A stretch of DNA of 15,389 nucleotides, taken from the NCBI GenBank assembly GCA_030044325.1, contig JASHWA010000343.1, forward strand, positions 1-15,389. Direction: 5' to 3'. Shown in pieces: positions 6,245 through 13,380 of the stretch; positions within the stretch are counted from its first letter, which is position 1, and every line of letters starts with the position of its first letter. This stretch comes from Bryobacteraceae bacterium. Its GTDB lineage: Bacteria > Acidobacteriota > Terriglobia > Bryobacterales > Bryobacteraceae. The position numbers and the translations under genes were made by a program. Below the pieces are notes generated by a model. That model made no database searches, had not been told where the DNA came from, and worked only from the letters and a program-made list of their open reading frames with translations.

Positions 6245-9200
6245 ATGCGCCTGCTCGCTGCTGTGCTGTCCGCGCCGTGTCTGCTGGCGCAAACCTACAC
6301 GATTTCGACCATCGCCGGCGTCGCGCCTCCCGTAAACATACAAGCGGTCGCGGCGGGGCTGGATCCGGTGCTGGGGGTGGTGCTCGACATTCAGGGGAAC
6401 GCCTACATCTCCGTTCAATATGAAGTGCTGCGCGTGGGCGCGTCCACGGGAACTCTGACGCTGGTCGCGGGCAATGGTACAGCGGGCTTCAGCGGCGACG
6501 GAGAGAGTGCCGTGAACGCTCAACTGGGGCGTCCCACCGGCCTGGCTCTCGATGCGAGCGGGAATCTCTACATTGCCGACAGCGTGAACAATCGCGTTCG
6601 GGTGGTGAATACGAACGGAAGCATCGCGACCGTCGCGGGCAACGGCACCGCGGGCTATTCGGGCGACAACATTGCCGCAACCAGCGCCGCGCTGAATCAG
6701 CCCCAAGGCGTCGCGGTGGACTCCTTCGGCAACCTGTACATCGCCGATACCGGAAACAACCGCATTCGGAAAGTGACCAACGGCGTGATCACGACGGTTG
6801 CGGGCGATGGAATCGAAGGCTACGGAGGAGATTCGGTTGCGGCAACAGCTACCGGATTGAACCAGCCGCAGGGCGTCGCGTTCGACAGCGCCGGCAACCT
6901 GTACATCGCCGATACGGGCGACAATCGCATCCGCGAGGTCTCAAGCGGCGTGATCACCACGGTAGCCGGCAACGGAATCGCCGGCTTCAGCATGGATTAC
7001 GTCCCAGCGACGACCAGCGAACTGAATCGGCCGCAGGGCGTGGCGTTCGACAGCACCGGGAATCTGTACATCGCCGACACGGGCAACAATCGCGTCCGTT
7101 TCGTCTCGAGTGGTTTTATTCTGCCTCTGGCGGGGACCGGTTCGGAAGGCTTCAGCGGCGACGGAGGACAGGCCACCGGGGCCCAGTTGAGCCGGCCCGG
7201 CGCGGTGGCTGTTTATCAGGGCGTAGTTTACATTGCCGATTCCTACAACAACCGTGTGCGGAACGTGTCGAACAGCGCGATCTTCACGACTGCCGGGAGC
7301 GGGATGCTCGGCGATGGCGGACCGGCAGCGGCGGCACAACTTTTACCTTCAGGCGTCGCGGTGGATGCGGCGGGCGATGTATTTATCGCCGATACACCCA
7401 ACAGCCGCATCCGTGAGGTTTCCGGAGGCTCGATTTCGACCTTCGCGGGCACCGGCGTTCCCTCTTATCTGGGGGATAACGGCCCGCCGGGTGTGGCGGA
7501 GTTGAATGCTCCGCAGGGTGTCGCGGTGGACGCGGCCGGCAATCTGTACATCGCGGATACGGCGAACAGCGTCATCCGCAAAATATCGAAAGGCCTGATT
7601 ACGACGGTGGCAGGGGATGGAACCGCCGGTTATGGCGGCGACGGCGAGGCGGCGACCAGCGCGACGCTGAGCCATCCTACCGCCGTCGTGGCGGACGCCG
7701 CGGGAGATGTGTTCATCGCCGACACGGGAAATAACCTCGTTCGCGAAATTCAGAACGGCGTAATCACCACCATTGCGGGAACTAGGGTTCCGGGTTTCTA
7801 TGGCGACGGAGGACCCGGAACTTCGGCCGCGCTGAACGGTCCTAACGGGATGGCGATTGACTCGGCGGGCAACCTGTACATTGCGGACCAGAACAACGCC
7901 CGCATTCGCAAGATCTCCGGTGGAACCATTACCACGTTTGCCGGCAACGGCACACCCGGATTCCGCGGCGACGGCGGTCCGGCCATCAACGCGCAATTGA
8001 ATCAGCCCTGGGGCGTCGCGGTGGACGCCGCAGGGAACGTCTATGTGGGCGATAACGGCAATAACCGGATTCGCAAGATCGTAAATGGAGTGATCCTCAG
8101 CATCGCGGGAGATTCGGGGGCGGGCTTTAGCGGAGATAATGGACCCGGCACGGCCGCGGAACTGGATGGTCCACAGCACATCGCCGTCGATTCGTCGGGC
8201 AAGGTGTATATCGCCGATACAGGGAATGCGCGTGTGCGCCTGCTGACGCCCGGGCCCACCCCGCGTGCGGCGACCATCACGTTGACCGTGAGTCCGGCAA
8301 TCCAGACGACGGGAGCGCCGGTGACTTTCACCGCCACGGTCGCGCCTTCCTCGGCGACCGGCATGGCGACCTTCGAAGACGGCACGACGCCGCTCGGATC
8401 GGCCGCGCTGAGCGGCGGGGCGGCGACCATGCAGATCTCTACGCTCGCAGCCGGCGCGCACACGATTACGGCGTTTTACAGCGGTGACAGCGGGGATGCG
8501 CCGGCCAGCTCGACGGCGCTCAGCGTGACCATCCTGAAACCGGGCCAGACCGACGTTCTGAGCGGCGGAATCGTAAGCGCGGCGAGCTATACCGCGCCGG
8601 TCGCGCCGGGATCGCTGGTCGCGATCTTCACCTCGGCCATCGCGGCGCAGGCGGCGAGCGTTACTTCAAGCTCGCTTCCTTCTTCGCTCAGCGGCGTTTC
8701 GATCACCATCAACGGATACCCGGCGCCGATCGTCACCGTCGCGCCCGCTGGACCGTATCCTTACATCACCGCGCAGGTTCCTTTCGAGATCCTCGCGGCC
8801 GGCCAGAATTCGGCGGCGGCGACGGCGGTGGTGACCGTCAACCAGGTCGCCTCCGATCCCGCGACGGTCTCGATTGTGCCCGCCGCGCCCGGCATCTTCA
8901 CGCTTCCGCCCACCGGGCAGGGCAACGCCGCGCTGGTGAATCTTGCCGATTCCTCGATCGCCGCGCCGGCGGGCTCGATTCCGGGGTTTGCCACGCATCC
9001 GATTCCACGCGGGCAGACGGCCTATTTCTACGCGACCGGCCTGGGTGCGTTGAATCCACAGGTTCCGGACGGAAGCGGGAACTGTCCCGCTTCGAATGGC
9101 CTGTGCAACGCGAATGCGCTGCCCGTGGTTTTGGTGGGCGGGGTTGCGGCACAGGTCTCCTTCGCGGGCCAGGCGCCGGGGTATCCGGGAGTCGATCAGA

Positions 9201-9310
9201 TCAACATCACGATTCCGATGAACGCACCGACGGGGAGCGCCGTCACGCTGACGGTCGCCTCCGCGGACGGAAGTGTGGTGAGCAATGCGGCGACCATCGC
9301 CGTGCAGTGA
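6245..9310 (+). CDS. Secreted 12-repeat NHL propeller protein with Ig-like and Solibacter C-terminal domains
   Basis: 1021 residues from ATG 6245, chosen because AGGGGG sits five bases upstream and a short signal peptide (MRLLAAVLSAPCLLAQ) follows; the frame is open upstream to about 6050 but that part is not protein-like. Residues ~38-670 hold twelve NHL repeats of about 55 residues with the core QPQGVAVD, then GNLYIADTGNNRIRKV, then ITTVAGDGTxGYxGDG. They could fold as two six-bladed propellers. A bacterial Ig-like domain (Big_3 type, about 676-765) and a C-terminal domain (about 774-1021: SAASYTAPVAPGSLVAIF, PAAPGIFT, YATGLGALNPQVPDG) follow. The last matches the TIGR03437 family characteristic of Solibacter and relatives. 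Probable extracellular binding or scaffold role; ligand unknown. Repeat 1 is divergent and repeat 6 is shortened. Confidence 0.92.
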   Translation: MRLLAAVLSAPCLLAQTYTISTIAGVAPPVNIQAVAAGLDPVLGVVLDIQGNAYISVQYEVLRVGASTGTLTLVAGNGTAGFSGDGESAVNAQLGRPTGLALDASGNLYIADSVNNRVRVVNTNGSIATVAGNGTAGYSGDNIAATSAALNQPQGVAVDSFGNLYIADTGNNRIRKVTNGVITTVAGDGIEGYGGDSVAATATGLNQPQGVAFDSAGNLYIADTGDNRIREVSSGVITTVAGNGIAGFSMDYVPATTSELNRPQGVAFDSTGNLYIADTGNNRVRFVSSGFILPLAGTGSEGFSGDGGQATGAQLSRPGAVAVYQGVVYIADSYNNRVRNVSNSAIFTTAGSGMLGDGGPAAAAQLLPSGVAVDAAGDVFIADTPNSRIREVSGGSISTFAGTGVPSYLGDNGPPGVAELNAPQGVAVDAAGNLYIADTANSVIRKISKGLITTVAGDGTAGYGGDGEAATSATLSHPTAVVADAAGDVFIADTGNNLVREIQNGVITTIAGTRVPGFYGDGGPGTSAALNGPNGMAIDSAGNLYIADQNNARIRKISGGTITTFAGNGTPGFRGDGGPAINAQLNQPWGVAVDAAGNVYVGDNGNNRIRKIVNGVILSIAGDSGAGFSGDNGPGTAAELDGPQHIAVDSSGKVYIADTGNARVRLLTPGPTPRAATITLTVSPAIQTTGAPVTFTATVAPSSATGMATFEDGTTPLGSAALSGGAATMQISTLAAGAHTITAFYSGDSGDAPASSTALSVTILKPGQTDVLSGGIVSAASYTAPVAPGSLVAIFTSAIAAQAASVTSSSLPSSLSGVSITINGYPAPIVTVAPAGPYPYITAQVPFEILAAGQNSAAATAVVTVNQVASDPATVSIVPAAPGIFTLPPTGQGNAALVNLADSSIAAPAGSIPGFATHPIPRGQTAYFYATGLGALNPQVPDGSGNCPASNGLCNANALPVVLVGGVAAQVSFAGQAPGYPGVDQINITIPMNAPTGSAVTLTVASADGSVVSNAATIAVQ
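6357..8253 (+). repeat. Coding tandem repeats (12 NHL units, about 165 bases each)
   Basis: The repeats show in DNA as recurring GGCAACCTGTACATCGCCGA-like blocks every ~165 bases (for example near 6730, 6894, 7057 and 7869). Identity between units is partial, so the array is old or constrained at protein level. Units 3, 4 and 5 are the most alike in DNA and may come from recent internal duplication. Confidence 0.85.
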
Positions 9311-9356
9311 CATCCTGCCCTGGACCGCTATCGGCCCGGCGGCTAGTGAGGTTGCT

Positions 9357-9417
9357 GGTCTCGTCGCGCACGCACTGCGCTCGCGCACTTTTGGGGATTT
9401 GTGACGCTCGGCCAACG
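9357..9417 (+). repeat. Degenerate direct repeat, copy A
   Basis: Bases 9357-9386 match 10469-10498 without gaps at 26 of 30 positions, including identical GGTCTCGTCG and CTGCGCTCGCGC. A TTTTGGGGA block and an identical CTCGGCCAACG (9407-9417) follow, with different spacing. This copy overlaps the 5' end of the broken ArsR gene. Confidence 0.6.
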
Positions 9418-9678
9418 CGCGCCGCTACTGTCGCGCCTTTGCGCCGAGGGCCCCCTGTCGATTACCGAACTCACCTCCGGAGCTCGCGTAACCAGACAGG
9501 GGATCACCAAGCACCTCCGCGTGATGGAGCGCGCGGGACTCGCGCACAGCGCGCGACGAGGGCGCGAGAGCCTTTGGGAAGTAGACCGGCGGAGCGTCGA
9601 GGAAGCGCAGCGCTATCTTGAACAATCTCCACGCAGTGGGACCGGGCGCTTGCGCGACTTCAGGCGTTCGTCAAATAA
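9401..9678 (+). pseudogene. ArsR-family regulator, frameshifted near the 3' end and probably 5'-truncated
   Basis: From GTG 9401 the frame reads a winged helix-turn-helix of the ArsR type: RAPLLSRLCAEGPLSITELT, the recognition-helix region RVTRQGITKHLRVMERAGL, then RRGRESLWEVD and EEAQRYLEQ. After base 9624 it loses the family pattern. Skipping one base restores it: from 9625 the phase reads ISTQWDRALARLQAFVK followed by TAA at 9676-9678, the classic C-terminus of the ArsR subgroup that usually sits beside SRPBCC genes. One base is therefore missing in a CAN codon at 9623-9624. The N-terminus lacks the usual D-V-F-x-A-L-x-D-P-T-R helix, with no good start, and begins inside a repeated segment (copy A). 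Probably a decaying regulator; a sequencing error could explain the 3' shift but not the N-terminus. Confidence 0.75.
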
Positions 9679-9712
9679 CGATAGATCGCCGAAGCAGGCC
9701 GCGTTCGTTGGT

Positions 9713-10339
9713 TTATTTGATTTCGACGGCAATTCTGTCCGCGGGACGGTCCGAATTATTTCGCTCAGTATGCTTCGCTGGACCGGAGATCCGGACGTCG
9801 TCCGCTTTGGCTCCGGGCTGGTCGTTCAGGTACAGAACCACCCGGTTCAATAGATGTTCGTGCTCCTCGCCTTGGTCGTGCGCATCGTAATGGACTCGAA
9901 GCACGCGCACAAGCTCGTTCTCGAACTCAACTCGATAATGCCGGGGGTCGACCACTGCCGGATCGAGTTTGGTAGCCGCCGCTCGCGCGCCGGCGGACTT
10001 ACTTTTGAGGTCAATTTCGAGAATCCGAATGGGACGATCGCTGATGTTCTCGGCCACATAGGCTCCGCTCGCCGGACGCCAGCGGACATCACCGCGATGA
10101 AACTCGAATTTCTGCACGCTATCACCATCTTTCCGCGCCAGCACGCCGTCGTCGAGATAGATCAGGACCCTATCGGTCGCATGGCCATTGGGCGAAGGGG
10201 CCGGCGTGTGCGGCTGGAGCATGGCTACGTAGACGCGGACTTGCGGCGTGTCGAGCTTGCTCGTGATCGCGGCCGCGCTTGGCGCATTTTGAGCTGAAAC
10301 CGTAAGCGCGCCGGCGAGCAGAAATGCAGTTTTCGTCAT
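9713..10339 (-). CDS. Secreted tandem-cupin protein
   Basis: 208 residues from ATG 10339, which has AGGA seven bases upstream and a signal peptide (MTKTAFLLAGALTVSAQ); an in-frame start at 10444 would add a poor leader. Two cupin-like halves are visible. Each has a V-(Y/L)-x2-(M/H) strand, His-bearing loops (H44 and H53; H150, H154, H160, H162) and a closing N-x-S-D-R-P signature (98-103 and 194-199), so the protein looks like an internal duplication. The second half keeps the fuller metal-ligand set GEEHEH (157-162). Cupins of this kind bind a metal or small ligand; no enzymatic role can be assigned. It converges on the ArsR relic, with 34 bases between them and no clear terminator. Confidence 0.75.
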   Translation of the reverse strand: MTKTAFLLAGALTVSAQNAPSAAAITSKLDTPQVRVYVAMLQPHTPAPSPNGHATDRVLIYLDDGVLARKDGDSVQKFEFHRGDVRWRPASGAYVAENISDRPIRILEIDLKSKSAGARAAATKLDPAVVDPRHYRVEFENELVRVLRVHYDAHDQGEEHEHLLNRVVLYLNDQPGAKADDVRISGPAKHTERNNSDRPADRIAVEIK

Positions 10340-10437
10340 GTTGTGTCCTGCTTTCAAAACGGGCGGATGTTGTCGCTGCCATGAGATATTATCAATTTCG
10401 TCCAGAGTGCGGGTTGGATCGTGAGTGGGGACGACCG

Positions 10438-10456
10438 GCGTCAATAACGTTGACGC
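10438..10456. promoter_or_regulatory. Perfect inverted repeat, possible operator upstream of the cupin gene
   Basis: GCGTCAA and TTGACGC flank a five-base centre (TAACG), giving 14 symmetric bases in 19. The site lies about 100 bases upstream of the cupin ATG and carries TTGACG, a -35-like hexamer, on both strands. The size and symmetry suit a dimeric repressor; I cannot name the family. Confidence 0.45.
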
Positions 10457-10468
10457 AACCGTCGGGCA

Positions 10469-10540
10469 GGTCTCGTCGAGCGGGCGCTGCGCTCGCGCGT
10501 TTTTTGGGGAATTCGAAGGGGTCGCCGCTCTCGGCCAACG
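10469..10540 (+). repeat. Degenerate direct repeat, copy B
   Basis: Counterpart of 9357-9417, about 1.1 kb away in the same orientation. The first 30 bases align without gaps (26 identical), followed by TTTTGGGGA and an identical CTCGGCCAACG at 10530-10540. Together the two copies bracket the broken ArsR gene and the cupin gene. Confidence 0.6.
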
Positions 10541-10619
10541 GTTGCGCCAAGTACATCGACCCTATCGATGCCGGTATTTCCCCGGACTCGTGGACCGTCC
10601 CGGCCTTTTCTTAAGCGTC

Positions 10620-10660
10620 GTGGGGCAGGTTCGACCTGCCGCCGATTTCCATCGGCGCAC
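10620..10660. repeat. REP-like double hairpin
   Basis: GGCAGGT-TCG-ACCTGCC (10624-10640) is a perfect 7-bp stem with a 3-base loop. It is followed directly by GCCGAT-TTCC-ATCGGC (10641-10656), a second perfect stem. Outer GTG (10620-10622) and CAC (10658-10660) can pair around both. There is no T tract and no gene ends here, so a terminator role is unlikely; a dispersed intergenic palindrome fits better. Confidence 0.55.
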
Positions 10661-10833
10661 GCCGGCAGCAAATTGCGGGCGGCTTTTCAAATCCTTCTAT
10701 GCGCTCGAAAACCACGGCGCGGTTGAAACCGGTCCACTCGAAGGTTGAGGCGGAAGTTCATCATGGGCGGCTGATGCCTGTACTAAAATGCCCAGAGACA
10801 CGATTCTGGTTCTGACAGGAGACCACGAACCCC

Positions 10834-12459
10834 ATGCGAACCATCGTTTTTGCGTTGGCCGTTACCATCGCCCTTCAAGCCCAGCCTGCGAAGTCCAGGC
10901 AGGCGGACGTCGATCGCATTTTTTCGGGCTTCAACAACCATACTCCGGGCTGCGCGGTGGGCGTCGCCGAACATGGCAACGTCGCGCTTACGGCCGGATA
11001 CGGGATGGCGGATCTGGAGCGCGGCGTTCCGGTTACCGCGGATACGGTGTTTGAGAGCGGATCGGTGGCCAAGCAGTTCACTGCAATGGCGGTTCTGCTG
11101 CTCGCGCAGCAAGGCAAGCTTTCGCTTGACGATCCGATGCGCAAGTATCTGCCGGAACTCCCCGACTACGGCGCCCCGCTGACGATTCGCCAGGTGCTCT
11201 CGCACGTGAGCGGGCTGCGCGAGTGGCGCCTGGTCGCAACCTTTTCGGGAACGCCCGAGGGGGTGTATGTTCTGGACAATCACGACCTGCTGCGCTTTGC
11301 GTCCCGGCAGCGCGCGCTCAACTTCGATCCGGGCTCGACGTACAGCTACACCAACACGGGCTTCAACATCATGACGATTCTGATTGAACGGGCGCTGGGC
11401 AATGGAAAGACATTTGAGGAGCTCACGCGCGAGGCGATTTTCGAGCCCCTGCACATGACGCACACGCGGTGGCGCGACGATTTTCGCGCGGTGGTGCCGA
11501 ATCGGGCCTTGGCCTACGCGCCCAGGGACGGCGGGTGGATTCAGGACACGCCCGTTGAAAACATCATCGGCGCGGGCGGATTGTTGAGCACGGTGGGCGA
11601 CTGGCTGCTGTGGAATGAAAATTTCACCACCGCAAAAGTTGGCGGGCCCGAGATCGTGAAGATGCAGCAGACCCCGGCGACTCTGACGAGCGGCAAGACC
11701 ATCGCCTATGCCAAGGGGCTCACGATCGGGACCGTGGACGGTTTGCGCGAGGTGTCGCATGGAGGCTCGACCGGCGGCTACCGGACGTGGATCGCGCGGT
11801 ATCCGGAAAAGAGCGTGTCCATCGCGGTGATGTGCAATGACGCGCAGGCGAATCCGACTCAGCTCGGACGCGAGACCGCGCGCCTGTGGACCGGCGCTGT
11901 CCCGGCGCCGAAGGCGGCGCCGTTCGCGGTGGATACGTCGACGCTTGAAAAACTGACGGGCATGTATCGCAAGGTGCACGACAACACGGTGACCGAGGTT
12001 CGCGTGACGGACGGCAAACTGATGTTCGGCCGCGCGGCGTTGGTTCCCGTCGGCGCATCCGAGTTCTCCATCGGCGAAAATAAGATCGTTTTCGAGGGCG
12101 GCGGATTCAAGCAAGAGACGCCGGATGGCGACATCGCCTACGAACGCGTCGAGCCGGCGCATCCTTCCGATTCCGATCTTCGATCGCTCGCCGGGCAATA
12201 TGAGAGCCGCGAAACCGTCAGCACGCTGACGGTAGCGGCGAAAGGCTCAGAATTGACGCTCGCGATCGGGACGAACAACGCGGTCCGTTTGCGACCGACG
12301 TTCCGCGATGCGTTCATGATGCAGAGTGCGGGCGGCGCGGCGTCGATCGTGTTCCATCGCGACGCCTCGGGCGCGGTGACGGGCCTGAGCGCCGGCGACG
12401 ACCGCGCGTGGGAATTGCGCTTCACGCGCGTGGGCGCGGGCGGTTCTCAAGCTCGCTGA
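10834..12459 (+). CDS. Secreted beta-lactamase/PBP-like serine hydrolase with two C-terminal beta domains
   Basis: 541 residues. A signal peptide (MRTIVFALAVTIALQAQ) precedes a class C beta-lactamase-type domain. The nucleophile motif is S77-V-A-K80 in ESGSVAKQF, the second motif is Y172-T-N174 in TYSYTNTGF, and the third is H309-G-G in SHGGSTGG, where classical enzymes have K-T/S-G. After about residue 365 two similar modules follow (LEKLTGMYRKV near 371 and LRSLAGQYESR near 449), resembling the small beta-barrel domains that often end such proteins. Most relatives are D-amino-acid peptidases or esterases, so antibiotic resistance should not be assumed. AGGAG (10817-10821) lies 12 bases before the ATG, rather far. 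The stop is nine bases from the stop of the convergent methyltransferase gene. Confidence 0.88.
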   Translation: MRTIVFALAVTIALQAQPAKSRQADVDRIFSGFNNHTPGCAVGVAEHGNVALTAGYGMADLERGVPVTADTVFESGSVAKQFTAMAVLLLAQQGKLSLDDPMRKYLPELPDYGAPLTIRQVLSHVSGLREWRLVATFSGTPEGVYVLDNHDLLRFASRQRALNFDPGSTYSYTNTGFNIMTILIERALGNGKTFEELTREAIFEPLHMTHTRWRDDFRAVVPNRALAYAPRDGGWIQDTPVENIIGAGGLLSTVGDWLLWNENFTTAKVGGPEIVKMQQTPATLTSGKTIAYAKGLTIGTVDGLREVSHGGSTGGYRTWIARYPEKSVSIAVMCNDAQANPTQLGRETARLWTGAVPAPKAAPFAVDTSTLEKLTGMYRKVHDNTVTEVRVTDGKLMFGRAALVPVGASEFSIGENKIVFEGGGFKQETPDGDIAYERVEPAHPSDSDLRSLAGQYESRETVSTLTVAAKGSELTLAIGTNNAVRLRPTFRDAFMMQSAGGAASIVFHRDASGAVTGLSAGDDRAWELRFTRVGAGGSQAR

Positions 12460-12468
12460 TGCCCTGAG

Positions 12469-13209
12469 CTATTTGGTTGCCTGTAGAACCATCGTTTCGT
12501 ATGCGTCGGCGGTCCGCGCCAGGTCCGCCCATTTTTGCCGGTTCTCAACCCCGGTCAGCGCGGGATCGTCGCTCTGCCCGGACGCGAACGTATTCACGAT
12601 TCTGAATCCTGCCTCCATCATTCGTGCCCGAAGCGTGTCGGGATCGTAAACGAACTGGTGGCCAAATTCATGAAGTTCCATGTTCAAAATGATGCAAGCC
12701 GGTGAGCTGCCCTCGGGCCAGCCATGCCAGATGGGCTTGGTCTTCAGATAATTCTTCTGCTCCTCCGTCTTGCTGTCTTGAAACAGGCTCACCAGCTTCA
12801 ACAGGTTTGGCGTCGCGATCCTGACTTTACCGCCGGGCACCAGGACGCGATGGCATTCCTCGAACATCTTCAAGCCATCGGAGTAATCGAGGTGCTCAAT
12901 TACCTGTTCGGCAAAAATGTAGTTTACCGACTGGTCAGGGAAAGGGAATCGCTTGGTAGCATCGAGATAGGCTTCCCCGGACCTCGGAGCGATATCCGTG
13001 TTGAGCCAGCCGGGGAGGTCCTGACCACCAGCGCCAATTTGCAGCTTGCGAACCTGATGGGTGTTCAGATATTCGCGTACCTGAAATCCGGCCGACCATC
13101 GGGCCCATGTTACTGGCGAGGCGAAGGCCGCAATCGCGGCGCCCAACAAAACGCCGCCGGCGAGAACCAACGCGGCGATCCAACGTTGATGGAGCCTGGT
13201 CTCGGTCAT
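12469..13209 (-). CDS. Membrane-tethered SAM-dependent methyltransferase (class I)
   Basis: 246 residues. One hydrophobic helix near the N-terminus (about 11-31) is followed by a Rossmann methyltransferase domain. The SAM-binding motif I is LQIGAGG (56-62), continuing as LPGWLNTDI (65-73). Then come FPFPDQSVNYIFAEQVIEHL (88-107) and RVLVPGGKVRIATPN (121-135), typical of Methyltransf_11-type enzymes near cell-surface glycan genes. The N-terminal helix is unusual for this fold; the N-terminus (ETRLHQR) is charged and could stay in the cytoplasm, but sidedness is not certain. GGAGG lies seven bases before the ATG at 13209, a strong start. The gene converges on the serine hydrolase and diverges from the sortilin-like gene. 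The methyl acceptor is unknown. Confidence 0.85.
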   Translation of the reverse strand: MTETRLHQRWIAALVLAGGVLLGAAIAAFASPVTWARWSAGFQVREYLNTHQVRKLQIGAGGQDLPGWLNTDIAPRSGEAYLDATKRFPFPDQSVNYIFAEQVIEHLDYSDGLKMFEECHRVLVPGGKVRIATPNLLKLVSLFQDSKTEEQKNYLKTKPIWHGWPEGSSPACIILNMELHEFGHQFVYDPDTLRARMMEAGFRIVNTFASGQSDDPALTGVENRQKWADLARTADAYETMVLQATK

Positions 13210-13267
13210 TCAGCTTCCTCCAAATCCTGTACAGTAAGCCGGGATTCCCAGATTCTCAGCACGGTTC

Positions 13268-13297
13268 AGTATATACCGCCGCTGTGCTTTTCGTCCG
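13268..13297 (-). promoter_or_regulatory. Candidate promoter of the methyltransferase gene
   Basis: On the minus strand TATACT (13273-13268) matches the -10 consensus at 5 of 6 bases inside GGTATATACTG. CGGACG (13297-13292), 18 bases upstream, is a weak -35 (3 of 6). The leader to the ATG at 13209 would be about 50 bases. Confidence 0.4.
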
Positions 13298-13362
13298 TTC
13301 AGCGAGTGCGCAGCGACGCAGACGGTGAGCGCGGCCGCGGCATATTGTGCCCCAGCTTACGT

Positions 13363-13377
13363 ACTACACTGTGTAGT
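13363..13377. promoter_or_regulatory. Perfect dyad (BlaI/MecI-like operator) at the sortilin-like gene start
   Basis: ACTACAC-T-GTGTAGT is a perfect 7+1+7 inverted repeat ending three bases before the ATG at 13381. It contains the TACA...TGTA half-sites known for BlaI/MecI/CopY repressors, here separated by three bases rather than the usual two. It overlaps TACACT (13365-13370), a plausible -10 hexamer, so binding would block transcription. Confidence 0.55.
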
Positions 13378-13380
13378 TAC

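Larger units (their letters stand above)
10340..10833. other. Intergenic region between the cupin and serine hydrolase genes
   Basis: Nearly 500 bases between divergent genes. It holds a 19-base inverted repeat (10438-10456), degenerate repeat copy B (10469-10540), a REP-like double hairpin (10620-10660) and a possible -10 box TAAAAT at 10784-10789 for the downstream gene. Short open frames here show no protein-like features. Confidence 0.5.

Noticed and set aside
6357..8253. Regularly spaced DNA repeats that might be taken for a CRISPR-like or satellite array
   Set aside because: The period is about 165 bases, in frame, and explained fully by NHL protein repeats.
7349..8461. Open frame of 370 codons antisense to the NHL repeats
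   Set aside because: Its apparent repeats mirror the NHL units; composition is dominated by Arg and no start signal is visible.
10620..10660. Hairpins as a transcription terminator
   Set aside because: No T tract follows on either strand and no gene ends next to them.
10783..12198. Long open frame of 471 codons on the minus strand
   Set aside because: Exactly antisense to the serine hydrolase, whose catalytic motifs are on the plus strand. The minus product is Arg-rich, without domains, as expected from a high-GC shadow frame.
13227..13234. CTGTACAG palindrome in the methyltransferase leader
   Set aside because: An 8-base palindrome is common by chance and has no second copy or promoter overlap here.
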